Shown: piece by piece, positions 27,020 through 36,475 of the stretch
How positions within the stretch are numbered: the stretch's first letter is position 1
Layout: the number at the start of each line of letters is the position of its first letter
Source of the DNA: Acinetobacter gyllenbergii CIP 110306 = MTCC 11365
GTDB taxonomy: Bacteria; Pseudomonadota; Gammaproteobacteria; Pseudomonadales; Moraxellaceae
Assembly (NCBI RefSeq): GCF_000413855.1
Contig: NZ_ATGG01000012.1
Location: forward strand, 1 to 64,000
Reading direction: 5' to 3'
DNA length: 64,000 bases
Translations under genes and position numbers: made by a program
The notes under the pieces: generated by a model
Told to the model about the DNA's origin: nothing
The model's input: only the letters and a program-made list of their open reading frames with translations
Databases searched by the model: none

Positions 27020-27913
27020 ATGCCATCACGTATCAATTTAATGCTGACTTATGGTCTGTTGGTCTTCATTTGGGCAACTACACCTTTGGCGATTGTATGG
27101 AGTGTTTCTGATATCCATCCGATGTGGGCATTGGTGATACGTTTTTTTATTGCCTTACCATTGTCGGTTAGTGTGTTATGGCTGTTAAAGGTGAAATTTC
27201 CGACCCATAAAGTTGCGTTATTGAGTTATGCTGCCGGTTCTTTAAGTCTGATTGGTTCGCAGATCTTTACTTATGCCGCAACGGCATATTTGAGTTCAGG
27301 TTTGATTGCCTTGATGTTTGGCTTAGCGCCGATTATGGCGGGATTGATTGGGCGTTTTGGCTTTCAACAGAAACTGGCAGGATTACAGTGGTTGGGTATG
27401 GCAACATCGATTGTTGGACTTGCGATGATTTGCTTAAGTGGCAGTCAGCAACATGTACAGCCAATTGGTATTATTTTAATGCTGGTGAGTGTTTTTTCAT
27501 ATTCATTATCCATTTTCTTAGTGAAAAAGATTAACGCAGACTTACCTGTTATGGCGCAGGCAACGGGTTCAATTCTAGTTTCAACACTATTGGCGATGTT
27601 ATTGTTGCCTTGGATTTGGCAATATGCACCTACGCATTTTCCTTCTGTTAAATCGTTATTGGCGCTGATATATACTGTCGTTATGGCTTCGCTGATTGCG
27701 ATGTTTTGTTACTTCAAATTAGTGCAGAACTTGAAAGCCACCACCTTGTCTCTGACCACGGTGATGACACCGATGCTGGCGATTTTGATCGGAGCATACT
27801 TGAACCATGAACAATTATCTGCTCAGGTTTTTATTGGGGCGAGCATTATTTTAATCGGGTTAGTCCTTTATTTCTTTAGAGACCTACGCGCATATCGCCG
27901 TTTAAAAATATAA
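27020..27913 (+). CDS. EamA/DMT family transporter
   Basis: This 297-residue inner-membrane protein has ten predicted helices in two EamA repeats, as in RhaT/YdcZ-type drug/metabolite transporters. Its substrate cannot be assigned. It follows yaiI closely and ends 14 bases from the convergent PilZ gene with no terminator between. Confidence 0.9.
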   Translation: MPSRINLMLTYGLLVFIWATTPLAIVWSVSDIHPMWALVIRFFIALPLSVSVLWLLKVKFPTHKVALLSYAAGSLSLIGSQIFTYAATAYLSSGLIALMFGLAPIMAGLIGRFGFQQKLAGLQWLGMATSIVGLAMICLSGSQQHVQPIGIILMLVSVFSYSLSIFLVKKINADLPVMAQATGSILVSTLLAMLLLPWIWQYAPTHFPSVKSLLALIYTVVMASLIAMFCYFKLVQNLKATTLSLTTVMTPMLAILIGAYLNHEQLSAQVFIGASIILIGLVLYFFRDLRAYRRLKI

Positions 27914-27927
27914 CTGATCCTTAGTTT

Positions 27928-28509
27928 TTAACTGGCTTCTGCGGGTTGCGTTTGTCGAATACTGGCAGCCAATTTAGCGCGATCCTGTGGGTTAAGAGTA
28001 ATGAAATAGGCGCCAATTCGGAATTTACCTTGTTCTTCCGCAGTACTGTGCGCCACTTGCGCTGTTGCTGCAATATGGAAAAAGTTTTCAGGATGACTGA
28101 GGGTGATATGGATATAAGTACCTTCGTTAATATCTTGAGAACTAAAGAAACTTAAACCATTCTCAGAAAAATTGACTTGCTCGGGTACGGGCAGTAATGA
28201 TTGCACGATATTGTCGTAAAAAGAGCCTGTAATCAGATTCAATTTTTGGTTAAAAAGGGATAAGATGCGAGCAATTTGTTGATCTTTTTCATTTAATTGT
28301 TCTAATTCGTAGCGAAACGCATGATCAAATTGATCTAATTCTGCAAGTAGTAGAAAATAGCGCGGTAATACGAAATGGGAATCATATGGGTCATTCAGCG
28401 CAACATCATCTGGAATGATTTGATAGTTGATTCTCAACACGGCATCAATACGAGACATCACTCGACGTTCAGTGTTGTCGTCAACAAGATGATGTTGTGA
28501 ATTTTCCAT
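27928..28509 (-). CDS. PilZ-domain protein with widely split c-di-GMP motifs
   Basis: The 193-residue protein carries both hallmarks of PilZ: R16-xxx-R20 (RRVMSR) and N113-x-S115-xx-G118 (NFSENG). PilZ domains bind cyclic di-GMP to control motility, adhesion or polysaccharide. Here about 92 residues separate the motifs, against roughly 30 in a plain PilZ domain. The insert is helical (DQFDHAFRYELEQLNEKDQ and following). A strong GAGGTGA ribosome site supports the ATG at 28509. The start lies only 25 bases from the divergent lol operon start. Confidence 0.8.
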   Translation of the reverse strand: MENSQHHLVDDNTERRVMSRIDAVLRINYQIIPDDVALNDPYDSHFVLPRYFLLLAELDQFDHAFRYELEQLNEKDQQIARILSLFNQKLNLITGSFYDNIVQSLLPVPEQVNFSENGLSFFSSQDINEGTYIHITLSHPENFFHIAATAQVAHSTAEEQGKFRIGAYFITLNPQDRAKLAASIRQTQPAEAS

Positions 28510-28534
28510 AATAAATCACCTCGGACTAGATGGT

Positions 28535-29770
28535 ATGTTTAAGCCAATTTCGCTGTATATAGGGTTGAGATACACTCGTGCTCAGCGGAGTAATCATTTT
28601 ATTTCTTTTGTCGCTTTGGTTTCCATGATCGGCTTGACGCTTGGTGTCGCTGTGCTCATTACAGTATTATCTGTCATGAATGGTTTCGATCGCGAATTAA
28701 AAAATCGTGTCCTTGGAATGGTTCCACAAGCCACTGTTTCTTCTACTCAAATTCTAACAGATTGGCCTGAGCTTGTAAAAAGAGTTGAGAATCACCCACA
28801 TGTGACCGGGGCTGCACCTTTTACTCAACTACAAGGCATGCTAAGTGGGCAGGGTCAAGTGGCTGGCATTATGGTGACGGGGATTGAGCCTGAATATGAA
28901 AAGAAGGTTTCGATTATCCAGAACCACATGGTCTCAGGTGATTTAAATGCATTGAAGAAAGGTGAGTTTGGGATTGTCTTGGGCAAGGACATGACCGATG
29001 CACTGGGCCTTGGCTTAAATGATAGTGTTACCTTAGTGCTGCCCGAAGCCACACCATCACCTGCAGGTGTCGTGCCACGTTTTAAACGTTTTAAAATTGT
29101 TGGTATTTTTAGTGTGGGTGCAGAAGTGGATTCAATGGTCGGTTATATCGCCTTGAATGATGCCTCTACCTTATTGCGATTACCAGATGGTGCACAGGGT
29201 GTACGTCTTAAAGTGGACGATATTTTTGCTGCTCCCGATGTGGTTAATCAGATTGTTAAGCAATTACCTGATAATTTTTATGCCACAAGCTGGAAGGAAA
29301 CGCATGGGAGTTTATTCAGTGCAGTGAAAATGGAAAAGAATCTTGTCGGTTTGCTCCTGTTTCTGATTATTGTAGTGGCTGCATTTAATATCGTATCGTC
29401 ATTGGTCATGGTGGTCACCGATAAAAAGGCTGATATTGCGATTCTACGTACTTTGGGGGCTTCACCCGCATTTATCACCTCCGTTTTTATTGTACAAGGC
29501 ACAATTATTGGTGTCGTGGGTACAGTGATCGGCGTTATTTTAGGGAGTGGTTTTGCATTAACGATAAGTGATTTGGTCGGCTGGTTAAATCATACTTTTG
29601 GACTGAATTTATTCAGTGGTTATGTTATTGGCTATTTACCCTCTTATTTACGTTGGCAAGATGTCCTCATTGTTGTGACCGCATCTTTGTCTATCAGTTT
29701 TTTAGCAACAATTTACCCCGCTATTCGTGCAGCGAAAACGCAACCAGCTGAGGCATTACGTTATGAGTAA
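28535..29770 (+). CDS. Lipoprotein-releasing permease LolC/LolE family (copy 1)
   Basis: Lol permeases extract mature lipoproteins from the inner membrane and pass them to LolA. This 411-residue protein has an N-terminal helix, a large periplasmic MacB-like domain, three C-terminal helices, and the conserved end PAEALRYE. It is about two-thirds identical by eye to the third gene of the operon and of equal length. The product start MFKPIS is shared by both copies, which supports it. It overlaps lolD by eight bases. Confidence 0.92.
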   Translation: MFKPISLYIGLRYTRAQRSNHFISFVALVSMIGLTLGVAVLITVLSVMNGFDRELKNRVLGMVPQATVSSTQILTDWPELVKRVENHPHVTGAAPFTQLQGMLSGQGQVAGIMVTGIEPEYEKKVSIIQNHMVSGDLNALKKGEFGIVLGKDMTDALGLGLNDSVTLVLPEATPSPAGVVPRFKRFKIVGIFSVGAEVDSMVGYIALNDASTLLRLPDGAQGVRLKVDDIFAAPDVVNQIVKQLPDNFYATSWKETHGSLFSAVKMEKNLVGLLLFLIIVVAAFNIVSSLVMVVTDKKADIAILRTLGASPAFITSVFIVQGTIIGVVGTVIGVILGSGFALTISDLVGWLNHTFGLNLFSGYVIGYLPSYLRWQDVLIVVTASLSISFLATIYPAIRAAKTQPAEALRYE

Positions 29771-30452
29771 GATCGTTCTAGAATCAAAAAATATCTTTAA
29801 GCATTTCGATGATGGCAAAAGTAAAGTTGAAGTGATCAAAGGCTTATCCCTTCAAGTCAACGCGGGCGAGTTCGTTTCAATTGTGGGTTCAAGTGGTTCA
29901 GGTAAGAGTACCTTATTGCATGTGTTAGGTGGCTTGGAGCAACCTTCACAAGGACAGGTGTTTTTACAAGGTCAACGCTTTGATAATTTAGGTGAAGCAG
30001 AGCGTGGCTACAAACGTAATCAATACCTTGGTTTCGTTTATCAATTCCATCATTTACTCCCTGAATTTTCTGCCTTGGAAAATGTGGCGATGCCGTTAAT
30101 GTTGCGTAGAGAAAGCAACTTTAAGGATGTGAAGAAGCAAGCCGAATATTTGTTGGATCGCGTTGGGCTATCTCACCGTATGGATCATAAACCAGGTGAA
30201 TTATCGGGTGGTGAGCGCCAACGTGTGGCTTTGGCACGTGCTTTGGTCACGAAACCTGCGGTGGTGTTGGCAGACGAACCGACTGGAAATTTGGACCGTA
30301 AAACAGCGCTCAGTATTTTTGAATTGCTTACTGATCTGAAAAAAGAACTCAACATGGCGATGTTAATCGTGACACATGATGAGCAATTGGCGCAGTCAGC
30401 TGATTCAATTTTGCATATGCAGGATGGTATCTGGGTGGGTGAGCATGTTTAA
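29763..30452 (+). CDS. lolD: Lipoprotein-releasing ATPase LolD
   Basis: LolD powers the Lol permeases. The 229-residue ABC ATPase has Walker A GSSGSGKST (42-50), the signature LSGGERQRVALARAL and Walker B VVLADEPTGNLD. The ATG 29763 lies inside the end of copy 1 and gives a start MSKIVLES that fits the family; upstream in-frame ATGs are ignored. Its TAA overlaps the start of copy 2 by eight bases, so all three genes are translationally coupled. Confidence 0.96.
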   Translation: MSKIVLESKNIFKHFDDGKSKVEVIKGLSLQVNAGEFVSIVGSSGSGKSTLLHVLGGLEQPSQGQVFLQGQRFDNLGEAERGYKRNQYLGFVYQFHHLLPEFSALENVAMPLMLRRESNFKDVKKQAEYLLDRVGLSHRMDHKPGELSGGERQRVALARALVTKPAVVLADEPTGNLDRKTALSIFELLTDLKKELNMAMLIVTHDEQLAQSADSILHMQDGIWVGEHV

Positions 30453-31680
30453 ACCCATTTCATTTTTTATTGGGCTAAAATATACACAAGCCAGAAAAAA
30501 AAGCCGTTTGGTGTCATTCATTTCTTTGATGACCATGATTGGTTTGACTTTAGGTGTGGCGGTACTGATTACGGTGTTATCCGTGATCAATGGTTTTGAT
30601 CGGGAATTGAAAAACCGTATTTTAGGCATTGTGCCACAAGCGACCATAGCATCCAGTCAAATTATGACCAATTGGGAAGGTTTGGCGACAGATATTGCTA
30701 AACAACCCCATGTGCTTGCTGTTGCACCTTATACCCAGTTGCAAGGGATGTTAACGGCACATGGTCAAGTAACAGGGATTATGATTTCTGGGATAGAGCC
30801 GGAATATGAAAAGAAAGTGTCTATTGTTCATAATTACATGAAAGAAGGGCATTTAGAGTCACTACAAAAAGGGAAATATGGAATTGTTTTAGGTCAAGAT
30901 CTAGCCGACAGCTTAGGACTGAAATTGAATGATCCTGTAACGCTAGTCTTGCCAGAAGCGAGCAATTCATCAGCAGGTGTTGTACCTCGCTTTAAACGTT
31001 TTGAAGTGGTCGGTATATTTAAAATAGGGACTCAAGTCGATTCGATGGTTGCTTATATTGCCTTGAATGATGCAGCTACCTTATTGCGCTTACCAGATGG
31101 TGCACAAGGCATTCGCTTAAAGCTTGATGATATTTTTGCTGCACCTGAAATTTCTGAAAGCATTATCAAACAATTACCAAGTAATTTTTATGCTTCTAAT
31201 TGGACTTATACCCAAGGCAATTTATTCAGTGCCATTCAAATGGCAAAAAATATGGTGGGGTTATTACTTCTACTCATTATTATCGTGGCAACTTTTAATA
31301 TTATTTCCTCCCTGATGATGCTGGTGACTGATAAAAAATCAGATATCGCAATATTACGTACCTTAGGGGCATCACCGTTATTGATTACTCAAATTTTTAT
31401 GGTACAGGGTACGATTATTGGGGTGATTGGAACGGGTTTAGGGACTGTTTTAGGCATTATTCTCTCTTTAAGTATTGGTGACATTGTCTCTTGGATCAAT
31501 AACACGTTTGGCTTAAATTTATTAGATGCTTATTTTGTCCATTACCTGCCGTCATATTTACGTTGGCAAGATGTATTGCTGGTAGTGAGTGTCTCATTAT
31601 TGTTGAGCTTGCTTGCAACAATCTATCCAGCATTGAGAGCTGCAAAAGTTCAACCTGCTGAAGCATTACGCTATGAGTAA
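30445..31680 (+). CDS. Lipoprotein-releasing permease LolC/LolE family (copy 2)
   Basis: This 411-residue permease parallels copy 1 from MFKPIS to PAEALRYE, with matching helices and periplasmic domain. The two probably form the LolC/LolE-type heterodimer around LolD. Both copies keep the GVVPRFKRF segment, so neither is obviously the LolC or LolE type by eye; they look like products of a local duplication of a LolF-like ancestor. That reading is inference. The start at 30445 was chosen by matching copy 1. Confidence 0.92.
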   Translation: MFKPISFFIGLKYTQARKKSRLVSFISLMTMIGLTLGVAVLITVLSVINGFDRELKNRILGIVPQATIASSQIMTNWEGLATDIAKQPHVLAVAPYTQLQGMLTAHGQVTGIMISGIEPEYEKKVSIVHNYMKEGHLESLQKGKYGIVLGQDLADSLGLKLNDPVTLVLPEASNSSAGVVPRFKRFEVVGIFKIGTQVDSMVAYIALNDAATLLRLPDGAQGIRLKLDDIFAAPEISESIIKQLPSNFYASNWTYTQGNLFSAIQMAKNMVGLLLLLIIIVATFNIISSLMMLVTDKKSDIAILRTLGASPLLITQIFMVQGTIIGVIGTGLGTVLGIILSLSIGDIVSWINNTFGLNLLDAYFVHYLPSYLRWQDVLLVVSVSLLLSLLATIYPALRAAKVQPAEALRYE

Positions 31681-31709
31681 GTGATAAATATTTTAATTTA
31701 ATCTCTTGT

Positions 31710-31738
31710 TAAAGCCCTGAAAAAGGGCTTTAATTTTA
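31710..31738 (+). terminator. Terminator of the lol operon
   Basis: TAAAGCCCT / AGGGCTTTA stem (31710-31718, 31724-31732) with a 5-base loop, then ATTTTATC. Confidence 0.8.
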
Positions 31739-31770
31739 TCTTTAGAATAATTAAAACTTAATTTTAGAAA

Positions 31771-34197
31771 ATGTTGAAAATTGTGTTAATCAGCTGGATT
31801 GCTGGTATTGCCCTGATGGGGCACGATGTTAGCTTTGCTGCACAGACTGGGTGGATTTGGCTAGCGTTAGCGAGCGTGATATTCGGTTTTGGTTTATATA
31901 AAAGAACGTTATATTCTGAATCCGCTGCCTATACGTTTTTACTTTTGATTAGTACGAGTTGGGCCGTATTCTGTATGGGTTTTAATTATGCAGATTCAGC
32001 TTTAGAAAAACGATTAAAATTAAAAGAGCTGGAAGTACAAGCCTTTGAAGCCATTGTTTATATCAAGAAAATAGATCAGCTTTCGGCAGAGGGGCAGAAA
32101 CAAATTGCAGAAGTATTGAATCGACATGCTCACCCCGTCGATTGGTTACTTTATCTGAATACAGCAAAACAACCCGCGATTCCGGACCAGACTTTAGCAC
32201 TAGGCCATTATTATCGGATCTATGGCAATATCAAACCTGCACATAGTTATGCTGTTGCAGGTGCTTTTGATCAGGAAAAATGGTTTTTGCAGCAAAATGT
32301 TATGTCGGCATTTTCGGTGACACAGATTCAGCCATTAAGTCGTGATGAAATCTATCGTCTCGGTTATCAACCGCATCTTAAGCAGCAGCAAACACTACAA
32401 GAAAAATTTTTGCTCAATGTTGAGATGCTGCGGTTGTCATTCCGTAAAATGCTGCAAGCGAGTAGGCTAGAGCACAACGGTTTGTTATTGGCTTTGCTGA
32501 CAGGTGATGAAAGCTTGTTATCAAATCGGTTAAAGCAACAATTCCAACAATTGGGAATTTCACATTTATTGGCAATATCGGGTCCACATGTTTTGGTTTT
32601 TGCACTGATGCTGACATGGGTGTTGACGTGCATGGTACAGCGTTATGTACCAAAATTATATTTATGGCAACCACGACAGGTTTTAGTACTGTTGCCTTTT
32701 GGATTCAGTGTACTGTTATATGTGGCCTTTGTCGGTTTTGAAATTCCTGCGCTGAGAACTTTATTAACCGTGATTATTGCCAGTATTTTTCTATGGTTTA
32801 GGCAGTCGATTCAGCCATTCGCACTATTGGTTTATAGCGCAAGCTTATTACTGATTTTTGATCCATTCAGTATTTTGTCTGCTGCATTCTGGTTGTCCTA
32901 TGGAGCGTGCTTTATTCTGATACGCATCTATCAAACCATTAGAGATACACCTCAAGAACAAGTCATCACAACGACTCAAAAACTACTTCTAGCTGCAAAA
33001 CTTCTGATTGAGTCACAATGGAAAATATTTATTGCATTACTGCCTTTGGTGCTTATTTTCTTTCAGCAAATTTCATGGCTTGCACCGGTCAGTAATCTGA
33101 TAGCCATTCCATTGCTTAGTGGCGTAGTGGTGCCTTTAGGGATTATCGCAGCATGTATTTGGTTATGGATTCCTGCACTAGGACAACTGCTCTTTCAACT
33201 GAGTGATGGATTACTGGCTATTTTGTTATGGCTACTCGATGGCCTACAACATATTTCACCTGAGTTATATGGCGTCAGTTATACACCTTGGATGCTGCTG
33301 AGTTTTATTGTTGCTATCGTGATTCTATTTCTGCCGAGAGGTATTGTCCCTAAGCTATGGTCGTTGGTATGTTTTTTACCAATTTTTCTCGGGATTAAAG
33401 TCCAGTCAACTGTATTGACTATTCTTGATGTCGGACAAGGACAGGCAATATTTTTACAGCATCCGCAACTGAGCTTAATGATTGATACAGGTGGGTCATA
33501 TGATGAAACTAAGTTTAGCTTAGGGGAGCGCGTCGTCATTCCTTTTTTAAGGCAGCAAGGGATACGGGCATTGGATCATGTGATTTTGTCTCATCTGGAT
33601 CAAGATCATAGTGGCGCATTTGCAGCAATCCAAAATGCTTTTGCAATTACTCAAGTACAGTCCAATCAGCATAATGAAAAAATGCCATTTAAAAATAATT
33701 TCTCATTGTGTCAACAAGGCCAGACTTGGTCATATTCAAATCTAAAAATAGAAATTTTATCACCCGATCAGGAGGGTTTGGCTGTTGCAACACATCAGCA
33801 AAATGAACAGTCTTGTGTGGTCTATCTGCAATTTCTGAATGCACAACCTTATCAATACTTTTTGATTATGGGAGATGCAGGATGGGAAACTGAATATAAG
33901 CTATTACAACAATATCCTAATTTAAAAGTAGATGTTTTGGTTTTAGGGCATCATGGCAGTAAGCACAGCTCTGCTTATGATTTTTTAGCTGCATTAAATC
34001 CTAAATTAGCAATCGTTTCGGCAGGTTTTGAAAATCGTTATGGTCACCCAAGTCAAGAATTACAAAGCCGTCTGCATGCTTTAGATATCCCTTTACTCAA
34101 TACTGCACAGACAGGGAGTCTCAGTTTTGTATTTAATAATGGTGTTGCTGAATTGAAGCAACAAAGACAGCAACGAAAATGGTTACAACGAGAATAG
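31771..34197 (+). CDS. comEC: DNA uptake channel protein ComEC/Rec2
   Basis: ComEC carries one DNA strand across the inner membrane during natural transformation. The 808-residue protein has the N-terminal DUF4131-like region, the polytopic competence domain (from about 215 to 500, with SHLLAISGPHV), and a C-terminal MBL domain. The MBL motifs are ILDVGQGQ, SHLDQDHSG (HxxxDH type) and LGHHGSKHSS. Length is normal for the full form. It ends one base from the convergent acyltransferase gene. RadA in this window would act on the imported strand. Confidence 0.95.
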   Translation: MLKIVLISWIAGIALMGHDVSFAAQTGWIWLALASVIFGFGLYKRTLYSESAAYTFLLLISTSWAVFCMGFNYADSALEKRLKLKELEVQAFEAIVYIKKIDQLSAEGQKQIAEVLNRHAHPVDWLLYLNTAKQPAIPDQTLALGHYYRIYGNIKPAHSYAVAGAFDQEKWFLQQNVMSAFSVTQIQPLSRDEIYRLGYQPHLKQQQTLQEKFLLNVEMLRLSFRKMLQASRLEHNGLLLALLTGDESLLSNRLKQQFQQLGISHLLAISGPHVLVFALMLTWVLTCMVQRYVPKLYLWQPRQVLVLLPFGFSVLLYVAFVGFEIPALRTLLTVIIASIFLWFRQSIQPFALLVYSASLLLIFDPFSILSAAFWLSYGACFILIRIYQTIRDTPQEQVITTTQKLLLAAKLLIESQWKIFIALLPLVLIFFQQISWLAPVSNLIAIPLLSGVVVPLGIIAACIWLWIPALGQLLFQLSDGLLAILLWLLDGLQHISPELYGVSYTPWMLLSFIVAIVILFLPRGIVPKLWSLVCFLPIFLGIKVQSTVLTILDVGQGQAIFLQHPQLSLMIDTGGSYDETKFSLGERVVIPFLRQQGIRALDHVILSHLDQDHSGAFAAIQNAFAITQVQSNQHNEKMPFKNNFSLCQQGQTWSYSNLKIEILSPDQEGLAVATHQQNEQSCVVYLQFLNAQPYQYFLIMGDAGWETEYKLLQQYPNLKVDVLVLGHHGSKHSSAYDFLAALNPKLAIVSAGFENRYGHPSQELQSRLHALDIPLLNTAQTGSLSFVFNNGVAELKQQRQQRKWLQRE

Positions 34198-34198
34198 C

Positions 34199-35155
34199 CT
34201 AAGTGTTCTCTTGTTGTTGAGTTTGGAGACGTACTTCAGCCACTTTTGCCAGCGCTTCATTTTCATCAATATCATAGATTTTCTTTAACGCGGGATTAGC
34301 ACGAAAACGTTTGTAGCTCCAGTGATAATGTTCTGGGTAACGTCGAATCAGTTGTTCTAAAGTTTGATGAATAATTAAAGTGCCATCTTCGGCATTACCT
34401 TCATAGATTTGAGGATTGATCGGTTCGACATACATATCAAAACCATCTTGATCATTTCTTTTTGTATAGATGAGGAGGGCCTTTGCCTTGGTTTTTTGAA
34501 TCAGTTTGGCACTGAGGCTACTGGAGGCAAGCGGAATACCAAAATAGTTGATCATGTCCCCACCGTGATCAGGGGTGTGGTCAGGTAAAATCGCTGTAGT
34601 TCCACCTTGTTTCAAGGCCTTAAAAATCTGTCGAACCCCACTTTCATCTGTAGGAACTAAATGGGCTTGTTCGCGACTACGTGCATCACGGACAAACTGG
34701 TCAGCATCTGGATTTTTAACTGGTTTATAGAGGATTGTCATTTGAGTGTATTTTGATAACCATGAGTTCATGACTTCCCATGTACCAAAATGAGGGATGA
34801 CTAAAACTAAGCCTTTCTTTTCTGCGACAGCTTCATGGAAATAATGTTCGCCATGAATGTTGTGGATTCTTTGAATATTTTTTTTATTTGTTGAGCCCCA
34901 AATGCTTAAAAACTCGAAATAAGAGGTCAGTTCGTTTTGTATTGCCTGCTTAGTGAGTTTTTGTCTTTGTTGTTGTTCCATGTCTGGAAAAGCAATTTGT
35001 ATATTCAAGCTGATAATTTTTGAAAGCTTAGAAAGCGAAAATGTATTGACTAAGGCCGCAACCAAGCGTGCAAAGAACCGCCCTAATCGGAGTGGCTGAC
35101 GACTAACAAGTCTGATAAGACGATAACTTGAACTGTTTGATTTGGGCTGAGTCAT
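34199..35155 (-). CDS. Lipid A biosynthesis acyltransferase (LpxL/LpxM family)
   Basis: This enzyme of about 318 residues adds a secondary acyl chain to Kdo-lipid A at the inner membrane. It has the HxxxxE/D active-site motif in PHFGTWE and the downstream block ILPDHTPDHGG plus NYFG typical of the family. An N-terminal amphipathic/hydrophobic stretch anchors it. Whether it is the LpxL or LpxM type cannot be decided here. ATG 35155 is preferred over TTG 35197. Confidence 0.9.
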   Translation of the reverse strand: MTQPKSNSSSYRLIRLVSRQPLRLGRFFARLVAALVNTFSLSKLSKIISLNIQIAFPDMEQQQRQKLTKQAIQNELTSYFEFLSIWGSTNKKNIQRIHNIHGEHYFHEAVAEKKGLVLVIPHFGTWEVMNSWLSKYTQMTILYKPVKNPDADQFVRDARSREQAHLVPTDESGVRQIFKALKQGGTTAILPDHTPDHGGDMINYFGIPLASSSLSAKLIQKTKAKALLIYTKRNDQDGFDMYVEPINPQIYEGNAEDGTLIIHQTLEQLIRRYPEHYHWSYKRFRANPALKKIYDIDENEALAKVAEVRLQTQQQENT

Positions 35156-35294
35156 GTATTCAAAATTAGAAAAATTACAAAGGGAAGTATAAAGCAAAAA
35201 ATAATTATAAGTTAAAACAAGTTATTTAAACAGTTTTGCGTAAATCCGCGTATATAATAAAGTCACTTTTTAAAATCTATTGGATTGGAATCTT

Positions 35295-36317
35295 ATGTCC
35301 GATTGGCCACCAAAACCACAAAATGAATCTACAAATAGTAATAATGTGACAGGCAAAGAATGGCAAATTTTAGAAAAAGCTGTTCTTGCTTCTGTGGAAG
35401 AGCAACGTCGGAGTCGTCGTTGGGGCATCTTTTTTAAATGTCTAGGCTTTGCGTATTTGCTGATCGTACTGTTGGCAATGACCAAAAGTTGTACCTCGTC
35501 ATCAGATAAAGCGACCACCAGTATCAGCAGCAATCACTTAGCTGTGGTCGATATCGTGGGAACCATTGATTCATCTGCAGGTCAGTCTACAGTGAATAGT
35601 GAAGATACCAATAAAGCGCTGAAACGTGCATTCGAAGCCAGCGGCAGTAAAGCCGTTGCATTGAATATCAACTCACCAGGTGGTTCACCAGTACAGTCAG
35701 ATGAAATCTGGCAAGAAATCCGTTACCTGAAAAAACAGTACCCCGATAAAAAAGTCTATGCTGTCATTGGAGATATGGGAGCATCGGGTGCGTACTATAT
35801 TGCTTCTGCAGCAGATGAAATCATTGTTAATCCATCGAGCTTAGTCGGTTCGATTGGTGTGATTATGCCAAATTATGGTTTAAGTGGACTAGCACAGAAG
35901 CTAGGCATTGAAGACCGTACCCTGACTTCAGGCAGTAATAAAGATATTTTGAGTATGACCAAGCCACTTGATCCTGCACAAAAGCAACACGTGCAATCAG
36001 TATTGGATAATGTACATACTCACTTTATTAATGCTGTGAAAGAAGGACGTGGCAAGCGCTTGAAAAGCAATGATCCTGCGGTGTTCTCAGGTTTGTTCTG
36101 GACTGGTGAGCAGGCGATTGCTTTAGGTGTTGCTGACCGTAGCGGTAGTTTGACCACATTGATGCGTGATCTAAAAGTCGAGCAAAAAGTGGACTACACG
36201 GTTCAGCGTAACCCATTAGAGTCAATCTTAGGGCGTATGGGTGCTAAAATTGGTGAGGGGATCAGTAGTTCGCTTGCGGCTCAACTTGAGACTCAGCAGA
36301 ACGCGAAAATACAATAA
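35295..36317 (+). CDS. S49 family peptidase (SppA-like)
   Basis: This membrane-anchored serine peptidase degrades cleaved signal peptides or other membrane peptides. The 340-residue product has one helix (about 46-62), then a single S49 domain with the Ser/Lys dyad: S164 in GDMGASGAYY and K216 in SGSNKD. It is the short one-domain form rather than the two-domain E. coli SppA. ATG 35295 is used; TTG 35280 is in frame. Confidence 0.92.
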   Translation: MSDWPPKPQNESTNSNNVTGKEWQILEKAVLASVEEQRRSRRWGIFFKCLGFAYLLIVLLAMTKSCTSSSDKATTSISSNHLAVVDIVGTIDSSAGQSTVNSEDTNKALKRAFEASGSKAVALNINSPGGSPVQSDEIWQEIRYLKKQYPDKKVYAVIGDMGASGAYYIASAADEIIVNPSSLVGSIGVIMPNYGLSGLAQKLGIEDRTLTSGSNKDILSMTKPLDPAQKQHVQSVLDNVHTHFINAVKEGRGKRLKSNDPAVFSGLFWTGEQAIALGVADRSGSLTTLMRDLKVEQKVDYTVQRNPLESILGRMGAKIGEGISSSLAAQLETQQNAKIQ

Positions 36318-36323
36318 TATCTA

Positions 36324-36339
36324 TGCTTTGATCAAAGCA
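36324..36339. repeat. 16-bp perfect palindrome after the S49 peptidase gene
   Basis: TGCTTTGATCAAAGCA begins seven bases after the stop codon, ahead of the terminator. It may be a protein-binding site or an extra RNA hairpin. Confidence 0.6.
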
Positions 36340-36357
36340 CTACGTTGATTTTAATGG

Positions 36358-36382
36358 GGCTGTGTATATCACAGCCTTTTTT
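36358..36382 (+). terminator. Terminator of the S49 peptidase gene
   Basis: GGCTGTG / CACAGCC stem with TATAT loop and TTTTTT. Confidence 0.85.
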
Positions 36383-36475
36383 ATTCGAAAAATAACTGGA
36401 CAGTTATCCTTTTAATTTGCAATACATCTGTAGAGCAGGATAATTGATCAATCAGTGAAAATAAAAGACAAGCTT

